Notes under the pieces: generated by a model
Seen by the model: only the letters and a program-made list of their open reading frames with translations
Database searches by the model: none
Told to the model about the DNA's origin: nothing
Program-made: the position numbers and the translations under genes
Origin: Epiperipatus broadwayi
Lineage: Eukaryota; Onychophora; Udeonychophora; Euonychophora; Peripatidae
Direction of reading: 5' to 3'
Assembly: GCA_028023455.1 (NCBI GenBank)
Contig: JAQFVV010006306.1
Coordinates: 2,879,001 to 2,943,000, forward strand
DNA length: 64,000 nt
Shown here: positions 9,885-20,110 of the stretch, in pieces
How positions within the stretch are numbered: the stretch's first letter is position 1
Layout of the letters: every line of letters starts with the position of its first letter

Positions 9885-10298
9885 TTTTAATAATTATGTT
9901 TAAGCCAATAAACATCACATGATCACCATTTCTTATGCTTGCTTATAACTGTTATTAAAACAGGCAAAAATCTCTACATACGTATTATCACTCAGTGCAA
10001 GCCAGAGTAATCAATGGATGCTAGAAGACTTGTGCATAAAATCCCCATCTAGTGCCTACTCATCCAATATTCCTAGACTAGTTTCTGACTTGTGACCTAA
10101 GATCTAGGTGCAGTGCTCTCGGATCCTAGGCTCCTCACTGACAAAGGCCACAAGACAGAAACTAGTCTGGAGATATTGGATGAGTAGGCACTAGATGGGG
10201 ATTTTATGCACAAGTCTTCTGGCATCCATTGATTACTCTGGCTTGCACTGAGTGGCAATACGTATATAGAGCGTTTTGCCTGTTTTAATAATTATGTT
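9885..10298 (+). mobile_element. A-family full hairpin element with 16-bp TSD
   Basis: TTTTAATAATTATGTT is duplicated exactly at 9885-9900 and 10283-10298. The left end carries the one-sided leader AAACATCACATGATCACCAT (9913 on). Arms starting CAGGCAAAAATCTCTACATA (9961) pair with the right arm ending GCGTTTTGCCTG (10282). The centre, around 10085-10105, is palindromic. The left half on the minus strand holds a second 3-prime ribozyme half (complement of GACTAGTTTCTGACTTGTG). This is the best-delimited copy of the family. Confidence 0.85.
10118..10184 (+). ncRNA. Hammerhead ribozyme, A family, one core change
   Basis: The core CTGACAA (10138-10144) has A in place of the conserved G of CUGANGA. 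Stem II GGCC-ACAA-GACA is weakened. GAAA (10158-10161), the palindromic stem III ACTAGT and the cleavage base C10167 are intact. Stem I has CCTCA/TGG and distal GGATCC..GGAT pairing. Probably inactive as written. Confidence 0.65.
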
Positions 10299-11071
10299 AC
10301 ATATTAGTGCAATGACTTAGGAAATTTCTCATCTAAAATAACATATCTTACTTGAAACTGATCAAATTCTAACTAGAGTTTATAAATACTTGTAAACATC
10401 ATGTGATTTCACTTTTATGTGCTGTGTTAACCAATTGATGTTCAGGCAGTCTTAGTTTATCCAATCTGACACTTAACATCTGTTTATTTTAAAATGAATT
10501 TATCAGTAATGTATGCTTTCGTTTGCAAATTAATAATCAGTCATAGTAGAAAGTATTAATAGATATCATCCTTAAAAAATTAAGTGAATTAATATGTTGT
10601 TTTTGATGACATTGAGAAAAATACATTTTAGGCAATATTTGAATTCTATTGAATAGAAACCAATCTTCTAAATATTATTTTTTTATAATTCATAAACGGT
10701 CACCAGAATGTTCAGAGAAATTGAAAATTAGTTTTAAAATCTATATGGCAATTCAAATTCATAAATAAATTGATTGCATTCACAGAAAGAACGGAACAGA
10801 AAATAAAATCGCGCGCACACACACACACAAAAAAAAACCACATGAACATATGGAATGCAAATGAATAATGTAAGACAATATATAATATATTAATATCATT
10901 GCAAAAGATAAAATATTGGAATAATCTTAGAAATGCTAAACAAGAGAGCAGTGAAATACGGTTTCTACATAAGCATGGCCAAAATAAAAACGATGCTTCT
11001 TAATGAAAAATAATTATGAATAGTCAAAATTGATTGACTGGAGTAGATATTGTGGATAATTATTAAGAATA
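10299..11071. other. AT-rich DNA with a short AC microsatellite
   Basis: GCGCGCACACACACACACAAAA lies near 10810-10830. Otherwise no feature recognised. Confidence 0.45.
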
Positions 11072-11654
11072 AAATTACAAGTATTTGCCTGAAGATTTGT
11101 AGCAACGGCATTTTGGTTGTATTCATATGTTGGACTATTTCTATCATCTAATATTAAATATTGAATGTCTTTAGAAAATTGTAAACGTTATTTAAATTTT
11201 CCAATTACATTCGACTGTTAGTGATAGACACAGGTTAATATACACACAATGTTTTGAGTAGTAGTATTCTCTTTTCTTCAGTTGTTGATAGTTTGACTAG
11301 TGACACCACTAGCAGGGGAATGGAATCTGGATCTTTAAAGTCTTGAATATTTAATTTTAAGAAAACGTTCTGACATAATGGCTCAGTTGCTTAGAGTATC
11401 ACTATAAAATTCAATATTCAAGAATCTAAAGGCTCAGCTGTGATTCCCATGTAGTACTGTCACAGGCCAGCAACACCTGAAGAAGAGAGGATAATGATGC
11501 CTTTCAAAACAGTATGCATATACCTGTGGCTATTACTAACGGTTGAATGTAATTGGAAAATTTAAATAAAGTTTTAAATTTTTCCAAAGACGTTCAATAT
11601 TTAAGATGGTGGAAATAGTCCAACATATAAATACAACTGAAATTACAAGTATTT
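11072..11654. mobile_element. S-family hairpin element with 15-bp TSD
   Basis: AAATTACAAGTATTT is repeated exactly at 11072-11086 and 11640-11654. The 553-bp insert is an inverted pair of S units. The left half (minus orientation) has TTGGACTATTTCTATCATC, TGAATGTCTTTAG and CTTTTCTTCAG. The right half (plus) has GGCTCAGTTGCTTAGAGTATC, a tRNA-like segment with decayed B box, CAGCAACACCTGAAGAAG, then the complementary arm ending GGTGGAAATAGTCCAACAT. The left side carries an extra GCCTGAAGATTTGTAGCAA tail. Confidence 0.8.
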
Positions 11655-12580
11655 TATATTGTCTAAAAAAAATTAAATTAACAATATCTAATACACGAAC
11701 ATATTTACAAGCTATAAACAGTGTCTAAAAATCAAGGTATGGATTAGAAACTTCTTAAATATATCAAACATAAACCTATTTACTAATGTATTATACATTT
11801 ATGGAAAAATATGGGATGACAAAAGATTGATCGAAAGAGTGTTGGCATTTGAAACTATGTGTTACAGAAAATTATTGAAAATTGACTAGAGACAAACAGT
11901 TTTTTAATGAAGATTTACAGATATTTTACGTAGAATAAATGCAGCAATTGTTTTAGCCATATATGTACAAAATTGAAAAGCAAAAATATATGTCATTTAC
12001 AAGTCGTACATAAAATCATAGAAAGTTAATGAAAATATTATGGTTCAAATTATATTTAATAACCAAGTGATCAAAGGTGACTAAAGGGTTGAAGATTTCT
12101 GACTCGTTTCTCAGTTGAGAAAAGTGTAAAAAAAAATACAAAGGAGATAAATATTTATCTGAATGAGACATTTTCTACCTGGGTCTTGATTTCTAGGATG
12201 AGTCTCAACCTAAACAAATAACTAACTATTAAGAAATACATACCCCCCCCCAATACTACGACAGGAGTTAATAGTTTTTCAAGGAAGGCTTAAGACATCA
12301 TTAGTTTCACTTTTTTTTTTTCTAAATCTTTCCACCAAAAAATTGGAGTTGGAATCTGCCAATCACAGATTACTTGTACCCTTATGAAGATATCATACAA
12401 ATTATATACATATTAACATCATTGTTGTTTTTTAAACTCTCTTAATTTATTTTCAATATTCTAAATCCATTTCAACAGGACTTGAGTGGGTTCACTTATT
12501 TCTATGCTTATGTTTCATCTTTTAAGAATTTTCTATAAATATAATCACTATTAATCTGAGATGACTAATAATTTTTTTAA
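11655..12580. other. AT-rich DNA, nothing recognised
   Basis: A C tract lies at 12242-12251 and a T tract near 12311. I found no similarity or arms. Confidence 0.4.
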
Positions 12581-12581
12581 C

Positions 12582-12960
12582 GTATCTCGGCCTCAGGGTG
12601 GCCTTTGAGCATTCCATCATCAGATTTTCAATTGGATGGATGGTTGAAGAGTTGGAGTGTGGATTAGATTGAAGCCTGTTCATTAAAGTATGAAGATTGG
12701 CTATCTTAATATATATCTGAGCACTTATAGCATATATGTGTGGAGATGGTAATCTAGACCAACTGATGATTGCTGGTTTAGCATGAAATACGTATATTGG
12801 TGATTATTTATCATTTTGACATGTATGTGTTCAAGTGTATCAGTGTTATGAGATAGTGTGGAGAGCATCATGTGAAAGTCTACGCTCATATAACCTATAT
12901 ATTACATATATAGACACAGGTATATAATAAGCCTGTGTTTCAGTTATTAAATGTACTTTA
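12582..12960 (+). mobile_element. R-family repeat (ribozyme-bearing)
   Basis: A copy of the R repeat runs from GCCTCAGGGTGGCCTTTGAG through GAAAATCTGATGATGG (on the complement), TCTTAATATATATCTGAGC and the hammerhead segment. It ends near a terminal hairpin ACACAGG-TATATAATAAG-CCTGTGT (about 12916-12945). Related copies lie at 28.5-28.9, 31.8-32.2 and 32.4-32.7 kb. Flanking duplication not identified for this copy. Confidence 0.75.
12748..12808 (+). ncRNA. Type I hammerhead ribozyme, R family (core intact)
   Basis: The core CTGATGA lies at 12763-12769. Stem II is TGCT-GGTTT-AGCA with a T-T outer mismatch, followed by GAAA at 12785-12788. Stem III is the self-complementary ATACGTAT, and the cleavage base is A12796 (a UAU-A site, fitting NUH). 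Stem I pairs ACCAA (12758-12762) with TTGGT (12797-12801), then a 3-nt bulge, then TAATC (12750-12754) with GATTA (12802-12806). Every conserved core base is present. Confidence 0.85.
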
Positions 12961-13930
12961 TATTCTGTCTTTTCACGATCTCAGAATTTAGATAGCAAAC
13001 GTGGATCGTACCTGTAAGTATTACTAATACAAGGTTTTAAAAAATTCACCTGCTGATTTTAAATACAATTATTCTCACCCAGTGTCTCCAGCTTGCCTCT
13101 TCGAAAGGCTTGGTTGAATCTCATTCTCAGAAATTATTCTTAAATTGTCTAAAAACTACCCCAAACTTTATGGTAATACTAAATGTTATGTAAAATATTT
13201 ACCAAATTCAAATCCTTTTTTTTTTTCCTGCAAATTTTTGTTTTGGCATATTTAAGATTTCCTGAAGAATTTTAATCTTTAAATTTTTAATTAGCATTAC
13301 TTTACAAATTATAAAGAGTATTAAGAATTCAAATATTCATCTAAAAGTGTGATTACTTATTAAAGAGATTGTAAGTCAAGTTTGTAAAACGTATTCATCA
13401 ATCCTACTTAAATTTTAATTTCGATCATCTTGTTTTTGTTAATAAAAAATTCTGATGAGTTTATTCAGATTTTGATTTGATGGAATGTTATCAAATCAAA
13501 ATCTGAATAGTGGTTACTTTACCTGACAAAATAAATAACTTATTCGTCATTGTTATTTGGCTAACTTGATGCATATTTGATTGTAAATATAAATCTTATA
13601 GTGCAACGATGATGGGTGGGATGGGTTTATTAACGATACCTATGCATTATGATCGATAATTCAATTTGGTTAGCTCCATCCTCTTAGGGATACGTTGTGA
13701 TAAATGCATAAAACCTGTGTTGTACTGTATTGCAATTTAGTGGATTAGTGCAGCCATTATTCAAGTTTGTGCCAATAACTTGTATTGGTCCATCATAGGG
13801 TAAATCTTAAAAGAAACATTGCACTTTTTAATTGATATGCCATTTTGTTTACTTCTGTTATGGGAGAACAAGATCCAGTTTAGAAGTAATACTTTGTTAC
13901 TTTATAGCAGCAGTTTATTACTATAAACCA
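12961..13930. other. AT-rich DNA with one perfect 19-bp hairpin
   Basis: At 13463-13508, ATTCAGATTTTGATTTGAT pairs perfectly with its complement around the 8-nt loop GGAATGTT. No gene recognised in the interval. Confidence 0.6.
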
Positions 13931-13931
13931 G

Positions 13932-14110
13932 TTAGAGGATTTTGGCACAGTTGGTAAAGCATCCTACTTGGGATCGGGAGGTCCCAGCTGCCCTGCGCAG
14001 TTTGGTGCAGTTGATAAAGTGGTGGCTTGGGATCAGGAGCTCCCAGGATTGAGTCTGGTGCTCGAACTTCTTATGAATTCCCGAGCAATAAAGCTATATG
14101 TGGGTTTTTG
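13932..14110 (+). mobile_element. tRNA-derived SINE with duplicated head
   Basis: Two tandem tRNA-like heads are present: TTGGCACAGTTGGTAAAGC (13941) and TTTGGTGCAGTTGATAAAGT (14001). Each is followed by TTGGGATC.GGAG.TCCCAG. The second continues to GGATTGAGTCTGG, a decayed B box, and a 3-prime body with CCCGAGCAATAAAGC. The A-box motif TGGYNCAGTTGGTAAAG and the spacing support RNA polymerase III ancestry. No poly-A tail is clear. Confidence 0.65.
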
Positions 14111-14264
14111 TTTTTTTAGTTAGAGGATTTCCTCCAATTTTTTATATATATTCTATAAATAGAGATATAAAAAGCTTTTTATGAAATGAATAAATATTTT
14201 TTGTTAATTTTCTTAATGATGTTGTTGTTGAAATACACTGTATTGTGGTAATAACGTTATATAC

Positions 14265-14560
14265 TAAACTTTTATATTCTCATATACACCTTAATGCAAA
14301 TTTTATATATAATTACTCCTTTATTTACCTTACAGTTTTGACTTTCCTGCAGTCTTCATCAGAGCTCTTTTTAACCCTCACCTTTCTCTTTTACAATTGT
14401 GACTATTTTTTCCGATTGTAAAAGAGAAAGGTGAAGGTTAAAAAGAGCTCTAATGAAAGCTGCAGGACAGTCGAAGCTGTAGGGAAAATAAAGGAGTAAT
14501 TACATATAAATTTTGCATTAAGGTGCATATGAGGAGAAATATAACAGTTTAATATATATA
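14265..14560. mobile_element. G-family hairpin element with hammerhead-like module
   Basis: Long inverted arms: ACACCTTAATGCAAATTT (14285) pairs with AAATTTTGCATTAAGGTG (14509), and CTCACCTTTCTCTTTTACAA (14379) pairs with TTGTAAAAGAGAAAGGTGAA (14415). On the minus strand of the left arm the sequence reads CTCTGATGAAGACTGCAGG..AAGTC-AAAACTGTAAGG. The right arm gives the partner stem GCTGCAGGACAGTC-GAAGC. Combined, the ancestral module is CTGATGA-A-stem-GAAACTGTA, which resembles a hammerhead without a convincing stem I. Confidence 0.65.
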
Positions 14561-14921
14561 TATGAAGAAAGATGCAAAGAAAGTTAAGAGAGGATATAAG
14601 TAATTACTTTAAACATATTGTTTATATTGCATTTTCTTTGATTTATGTACTTATGCACGATTATTAATAGCTTATTGAAAAAGTTATAGAAATAGAGATT
14701 TTTGCATATAGTATTTGCAAAGAACATTAATAAATACTACTATAATATTTACAATTACCAACAGCACTCTCATATGACTTTCTTATAGGCTTATTCGTAT
14801 ACTTCTAAGAACAATTCTCTTTATACTTGATTTATTGAATAGTAATTTTTTGTGGATTATTGAATTTCAATCTCTGCCACCGGAGTGACTTAGCATGTTT
14901 GCATTTATAAATATACATAGT
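14561..14921. other. No feature recognised
   Basis: AT-rich spacer between the G and E elements. Confidence 0.4.
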
Positions 14922-15554
14922 ATTATATATATAATAAAAAGTCAAATGTCACATGACTTAAATATAGCTTGCATTTACCAATATGTAAAATTAAGAGCAT
15001 GCTAATGAGCTCTCAACAAGCTTTTTTTATTATTATTATGATAAATGCTTCTACAGAAGAAGGCATTCAAATAAAAAAAAGCTTGTTTAGAGCTCATTAG
15101 CATGCTCTTAATTTTACATATTGGTAAATGCAAGCTATATATATATTATAAGTCATGTGACATCTGACTTTTTATTATTACTATTATTATTTTGCTGTTG
15201 GGGCTTTGGCTAAATTAAATGGCTAAGCCTATTAATATATGGAGTATCTGAATTAAGTTCAGGCCCATATGATTTTTTCAGTTGGAGAGCTGACTTTAAA
15301 GACATGTAGATGTCTAAAAGTTTCAGATCTTCTTCTTGACAATTAACTTTTAGATAAATGCTTAGCTTGAGTTGGTTTTTTGAATCTAGTGTCCCATCTC
15401 CTCACCGAAGAGACCCGTAGGTCGAAACCGGTCTGGGGATGGGGACAATCTAAGATAAAGATGATTTGAATGCCTTCTTTTGTAGAAGCATTTATCATAA
15501 TAAAATAAAAAAGCTTGTTTAGAGCTCATTAGCATGCTCTTAATTATATATATA
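14922..15554. mobile_element. E-family hairpin element (12-bp AT TSD)
   Basis: ATTATATATATA at 14922-14933 and 15543-15554 may be the target duplication, though it is low in complexity. Arms of over 100 bp are complementary: GCATGCTAATGAGCTCTCAA (14998) against GAGCTCATTAGCATGC (15088), extending through GCTTGCATTTACCAATATG and GTCACATGAC. A further direct copy of one arm ends the element (15470-15542). The tail AAGTCATGTGACATCTGAC resembles the C and D tails (GGTCATGTGATCTATGAC), so C, D and E are related. Confidence 0.75.
15389..15447 (+). ncRNA. Hammerhead ribozyme, E family (one core substitution)
   Basis: The core reads CCGAAGA (15405-15411), one base from CUGANGA (the conserved U is C). 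Stem II GACC-CGTA-GGTC is perfect, GAAA lies at 15424-15427, stem III is the palindrome ACCGGT, and the cleavage triplet GUC ends at 15433. Stem I pairs GTCCCATCTCCTCA before the core with TGGGGATGGGGACA after the cleavage site, with over ten pairs and one bulge. The extensive pairing makes the assignment firm. The core change probably weakens or removes activity. Confidence 0.75.
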
Positions 15555-15723
15555 TCAGTACAAGTATGTAATATAAATAAAATGTCCGTTAATTAAAACA
15601 AAATTGTAATTATAATAAAAATAATAAATTTAACGGTGACAAACTATTATAAACAATCCTTAAATCCGCAGAAGTACTTTCGGTTAATTTCTTAAACCTT
15701 TGTACTATATTAAGTCTTAAGAA

Positions 15724-15965
15724 ACTGAAGTGGGCGTATTGCTAGAAGATATGATAATAGATGAATAGTTGAAATCTCAAACTGGATTTCAAGAGATTTT
15801 AAAAGATCAAGAAAGAGACCGCATGTGAGATGGATGAATTAAGTAAGAAAGTGTGTTAGGGTGATGTGGAGAAAAGATTGGCTAGGCATCGGAGAAAGAT
15901 GGATTAAACTTGGAGAGACCTTCATTCTGCAGTGGCTCGATAATGGTTGAAAATGGTGATATACA
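15724..15965 (+). mobile_element. RTE-type LINE 3-prime end
   Basis: Plus-strand copy of the LINE tail also seen at 1.2 and 16.8-17.3 kb: AGAAAGAGACCGCATGTGAG, then CATCGGAGAAAGATGGATTA and CTTGGAGAGACCTTCATTC, ending GATAATGGTTGAAAATGGTG. Decayed translation retains the arginine-rich R..GRP.TRW-like region and the DR.RW..L.ETF ending of RTE-like proteins. It is 5-prime truncated. Confidence 0.7.
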
Positions 15966-16834
15966 TAACGAACACATATGCTTTATAATCTTTTCGGCTA
16001 TGTTATTATAATTTGTATATTTACTTGTAATCTGCAATTTTATCAAATAGTTTTTTCTTGAAAATTGTGTTAGTCTGTACTTCAATATATGAATTTTATA
16101 TACGTATGCTAGGTAATTTTCAGCTTTTATTATAAATTTATATATTTATTTGTAATCTGTAATTTTATCAAAAAATTTTACCATTGTAAATTATATTGAT
16201 ATTCTTGTATTTTTGCTCTTTTTTTTTTTTCTATTTTAATGGAAATCAAGGCTATGTCTTGAAGCTATTGTTTGAATAAACAGTTGAAAAATCTTGTATT
16301 CATTTCTGCAGCCGATATCATTTTCTTTCCCCTTCTCTATCTCTCCCAGTTTTTTTTTGTCTGTGTGTGTGTTTTTTTAAAGATCTCTTTGTCAAAATGA
16401 ATGGGTTTTATTTTAAGCAAAAAATCTGGATCTATGGGTTTGTTTAATATGTGAATTAGGGTATTAATGCTTTATTTTGTAGTTTATTCATCAAGTAAAT
16501 GGAAAATCGATTGAAAAACGATTAATAAAGCACCGAGATGGGTTTTTCTCTCTCTTTAAAGTGAAGAAATCCTTTCATTTTTGATCATGGGGGGAAATGT
16601 ATCTTGTTTAGAAAAAACTGTTAGTCTGAGATTTTTATTTGCTTTGACAAAAATTTGAAAATATTTTCGATACACACGTGCTTCTGTCTATATTTATGAA
16701 CATAAATTATTTAAACATGGATTAAATTATTTATTGCGTATATTTAAGATAAAAAATAAATGGAATTAGAATCAAAATAAAAATATATTCGAATTTCTGA
16801 TTACATGGGATCGTCTAGGTCTAGCGAAATTTTA
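15966..16834. other. AT-rich DNA, nothing recognised
   Basis: An internal near-duplication of ATTTGTAATCTG and ATTTTATCAAA occurs (about 16015-16050 and 16138-16172). No gene recognised. Confidence 0.45.
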
Positions 16835-17293
16835 TGCAAGCAATCATCATCATCATTGTCAACCATTATCAGTTCACTACGGGATGAAGGTCTCTCCAAG
16901 TTCAATCCATCTTCTCCGATCTTTAGCCTCTCTTCACATCAACCCCTGCACACTCTTATTCCATCCATCTCACATGTGGTTTCTTTCTGGGTCTTTTACA
17001 ATCTATTCCAAGCCTTAAGATTTCAATTGTTTATCTATTATCATTTTTTCTAGCAATATGTCCATCCCAGCTTCGTTTCAGTCTTTTAATTCTTTCAACT
17101 ATGTCGGTAACACCTGTTTGTTTTCTTACCCATATATTGCATTTTCGATCTCTTCTTGTAATTGCTAACACGCATCTCTTCATACTTCTTTGTGTGGTCT
17201 GAAGTATCTGTGTTGTTTTTCTATTAAGTGTCCAAGTCTCAGATCCATAAGTAAGAACTGGTAAAACACATTTATCCATTATATACTGCATAT
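16835..17293 (-). pseudogene. RTE-clade LINE reverse transcriptase C-terminus
   Basis: An 86-codon open block (17291-17031, minus) begins near the motif VLPVLTYGSETWTL, continues with a TTQ..Q...KR.VL.ITRRDR region and WVRKQTGVTDI, and ends GHIARKNDNR. This is the region C-terminal to the RT domain of RTE-like endonuclease-reverse transcriptases. The reading then shifts and continues as a basic stretch to about 16880. The 3-prime end shows repeated ATG triplets (plus strand CATCATCATCATTG at 16845), a simple tail common in RTE elements. It is 5-prime truncated and frameshifted. Confidence 0.85.
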
Positions 17294-17902
17294 ATAAGCA
17301 GAATATTAAGAATACCGATGATCACATGACATTTTAAATAAACAAAAAGCGTATGGAATCAAAATGGCACCAATTGGTGCTAATAATCCAGGTAAATAAA
17401 TGGATATATGAAGTATTTTCAATATAATTAACATATAAAAAGAAACTTTATAGATTGTTACGATCTTAATATATCAAATTGTGGCAAATTCAATGGTTCT
17501 AAGTGAAAGAGCCTTTCTACATATTGTATATATCTCAAATATCTTTAAGTAAACCATTAAATGTATAGAGATTTGTTTTTGTGATCACTTAACTACTTTT
17601 CAAGCCATATTAATTATGTATGAACACACCCCCCCTCAACTAAAATATTTAACCCCATCAGGATTGACTAAAGGTAAGGAGATGATTTTATTATCATCAG
17701 ACATATTTTGCTAGGAGTGCCATGATGAATTTAAAATATCTAAAAATTATAATGCAAATTAAATAAAATTTGTGTTCTATAAATTGTAAACATAATTTTA
17801 AATTCCAAACGTCAGTGAAATCAATAATAATATCTTTGGATTATTCCACAAGAAAGTATTACAATTGAGATTATTTCTAAGGTACTAAATTGAAGTATAG
17901 AT
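17294..17902. other. AT-rich DNA, nothing recognised
   Basis: A C tract CCCCCCCTC lies near 17630. No similarity or arms. Confidence 0.4.
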
Positions 17903-18901
17903 TACACCTGGGTCTGTTTTTACACGGACTTATTTAACACGATTTTGAAGTTACGCGATTTTGAAATTCACCGGAAGTCGAAGTCCGATAATGCGCTATT
18001 ACTTTAAATAATAAATTTCGCGCACTTACGTTATATTGAAAGTAATAGCACATTATTGGAATTCGACTTTTATCTTAGCAATTTCAATATTTTCAGTGCT
18101 TTATAATAGTAAGATATTATGCAGTAATGAAATTAAAATCATGATTTCCACATTTTATGTATACACACATTAAATTTTACAAGATTATAATGTAAATTTG
18201 CTCAAACATTGTGCGTGTTAATTTTGCATTTTAGATCACATTCTGTTTTTGCTTTTTAAAAAAGAACGTAATCAACTATTAGCAGTGAAACGAAATTTGA
18301 TTTTTAAACGGAATTGAAAATTAAAAAATTAAAGACAAAAATAAGAATTTAATTTTTAGTTGTTACTTTTAATTAAATTTTTCCCAGCAGTGGTGAATAA
18401 ATGTCTTTTTATTATCGTAAGTCTAAATTCATAAACAATTAATAAAATCATCGTCTCAAAGATTAATTACGTTGTCATCAGAAATCCATTGACTCAACAA
18501 GAGTGTGAAGTTAGTGATAGTTGTATTTCCTCAGTTTGCAAACGAATGTGTTTTTCGGCAAACATCGATAATAATTAAAACGTGTATAAAAAAAATGTAA
18601 ATTATGCATAAAAATATATTATTTTGAATAAAATTAAATATTATAGTTTAAAAAAAGTTTGTCTTGTATCAATTTTTTTCAAATTTGAAATTTTTTAGTA
18701 GTCATATTTTATTTCCTTATTTTTTTTTTTGTGCAAATTTTAAAGTAATTTTACGTTGGTGCTTTGCTTTTATGCGAATTTTGAAAAATCACAGACCGCA
18801 TCCCCCCTTTTTCAATGTAAGTTACGTCTATTTTTGCGCGATTTCATTTGCGCGTGTTTTCTGAGGAACCTATCTATCGCGTAAAACGAGACCCAGGTGT
18901 A
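17903..18901. mobile_element. TA-flanked DNA transposon, CACCTGGGTC type
   Basis: The terminal inverted repeat CACCTGGGTCTGTTTTTAC (from 17905) pairs with the right end GTAAAACGAGACCCAGGTG (to 18899), with TA on both sides (17903-17904 and 18900-18901). The total is 995 bp. Subterminal repeats include GAAGTCGAAGTCCGATAATG and an internal palindrome around CGCGCACTT. A second copy lies inverted at 33.9-35.4 kb. TA duplication and TIRs suit a Tc1/mariner or pogo-derived non-autonomous element. A 66-codon open frame near the right end (18664-18864) resembles one in the other copy. Confidence 0.85.
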
Positions 18902-19477
18902 TATGTAATTTTATAATTTATTTATTTTTATTCATTGATTTGGTGTTATTATTTATTCTTATATGCTTTTATGTTAATCTTGCCCCATCTGTGTATGTTT
19001 CTGTCTGTATGGACACATTTTCTGTCTGTATGGACACATTTTTGAATTTTACTCCAGGTGAGACTTTTTTTTATAGTTTTATTTAATAAATAAGTTTTTT
19101 TTTGTTCAGGAATTTCTGCGTCTCATTTATGTTGTCTTAACCGATCTTTTTTGCATAGCTTGATAATAATTAAACTGAGAACAGTTCGTCGGTTACATTT
19201 TGCCATTAATATAAAAATTTTATAATCCTAATTTCGTTTTAGAGGATAAAATAGTAGTATGTCAAAGTAATTAAATTAAATGTTGTTTTTTTAACCATTT
19301 TTTGTTTTTAATGAAAAAAAATTGATAAGATAAACATTTTAATAAATAAAAATTATTTTTGTTCCACATCACGTCTATGTTTTTGTCTTAATTGGTCTTT
19401 TTTACATCTTATTATTAAAACATAATTTTTGATAGATTTTTTTCTAGTTTGTAACTAAAAAATTAATATATAAACAA
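18902..19477. other. AT-rich DNA with a 22-bp tandem duplication
   Basis: TCTGTCTGTATGGACACATT is repeated directly at about 19001-19042. The block TTTTTGTTC..CATTTATGT.TT at 19100 recurs in diverged form near 19360. No gene recognised. Confidence 0.5.
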
Positions 19478-19826
19478 TAGCCGACTAAACAGTGGAAAAA
19501 TAACAAAGTAATCTAACCAAAAAGTATTAAAAAAAAAACTGAATTTTAATTAATTTTTCATTCTTGGAAAAATATCAGAAATCTTAATTGCAGGAATGTT
19601 GTCATTTCCTAAAAGCATTTGAGGCATTTTTGATTTTTATGATTTATCTGAGTCCTCAAATGACTTTTTTTGAAATGGCAATATTCCTGCAATTTCCAAC
19701 AGTTTTATAACAAGTCTGCATTTTTAAGGTCTCGGATATTTTCCAAGAATGGCAAATTAACAGAGATTCGTTTTTTTTTCTACTTTTTAGTCAGATTGCT
19801 TTATTTTTCTATTTTTTAGTCGGCTA
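19478..19826. mobile_element. MITE with GCCGACTAAA TIRs and TA duplication
   Basis: Left end GCCGACTAAACAGTGGAAAA (19480) and right end TTTTTTAGTCGGC (19824), each flanked by TA. The arms are complementary over about 110 bp, including AGTAATCTAACCAAAAAGTA against ACTTTTTAGTCAGATTGCTT, and TTCTTGGAAAAATATCAGA against TCGGATATTTTCCAAGAA. No coding capacity in 345 bp. Consistent with a Tc1/mariner-like MITE. Confidence 0.85.
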
Positions 19827-19984
19827 ATATTATTTACATAAAAGTATTTTAAAAAACTTTTTTTTTACATATTTTATTTTTATAGTTAAAAATTGAAAAG
19901 GGACTATAATATATGCATTGTAATGGATATATATTTTTTGCAGATTCACTGTTAATTATTGTGAATTTAGATGTAAGCTTGTGG

Positions 19985-20110
19985 TTAAGACCTGTAGAGG
20001 TCCCTACCTTCGCATTTTTCAGATGCATATTCCTGAGGTTACAGCCTTAGTAAATATCACTTTAAATAATGTGAAAATTATAGATAATTAATATTTGTAA
20101 AAAAAAAATG
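19985..20110. repeat. H-family fragment
   Basis: GACCTGTAGAGGTCCCTACC, then TTTTTCAGATGCATATTCCT and CTTAGTAAATATCACTTTA, resembles the arm of the H element at 3.9-4.1 kb in diverged form. Boundaries unclear. A smaller related piece, CAGCCTTAGTAAATATTGAT, lies near 53673. Confidence 0.45.

Noticed and set aside
13451-13510. CTGATGA next to a hairpin, possible hammerhead
   Set aside because: No GAAA follows the hairpin and there is no NUH site or stem I; kept only as a hairpin.
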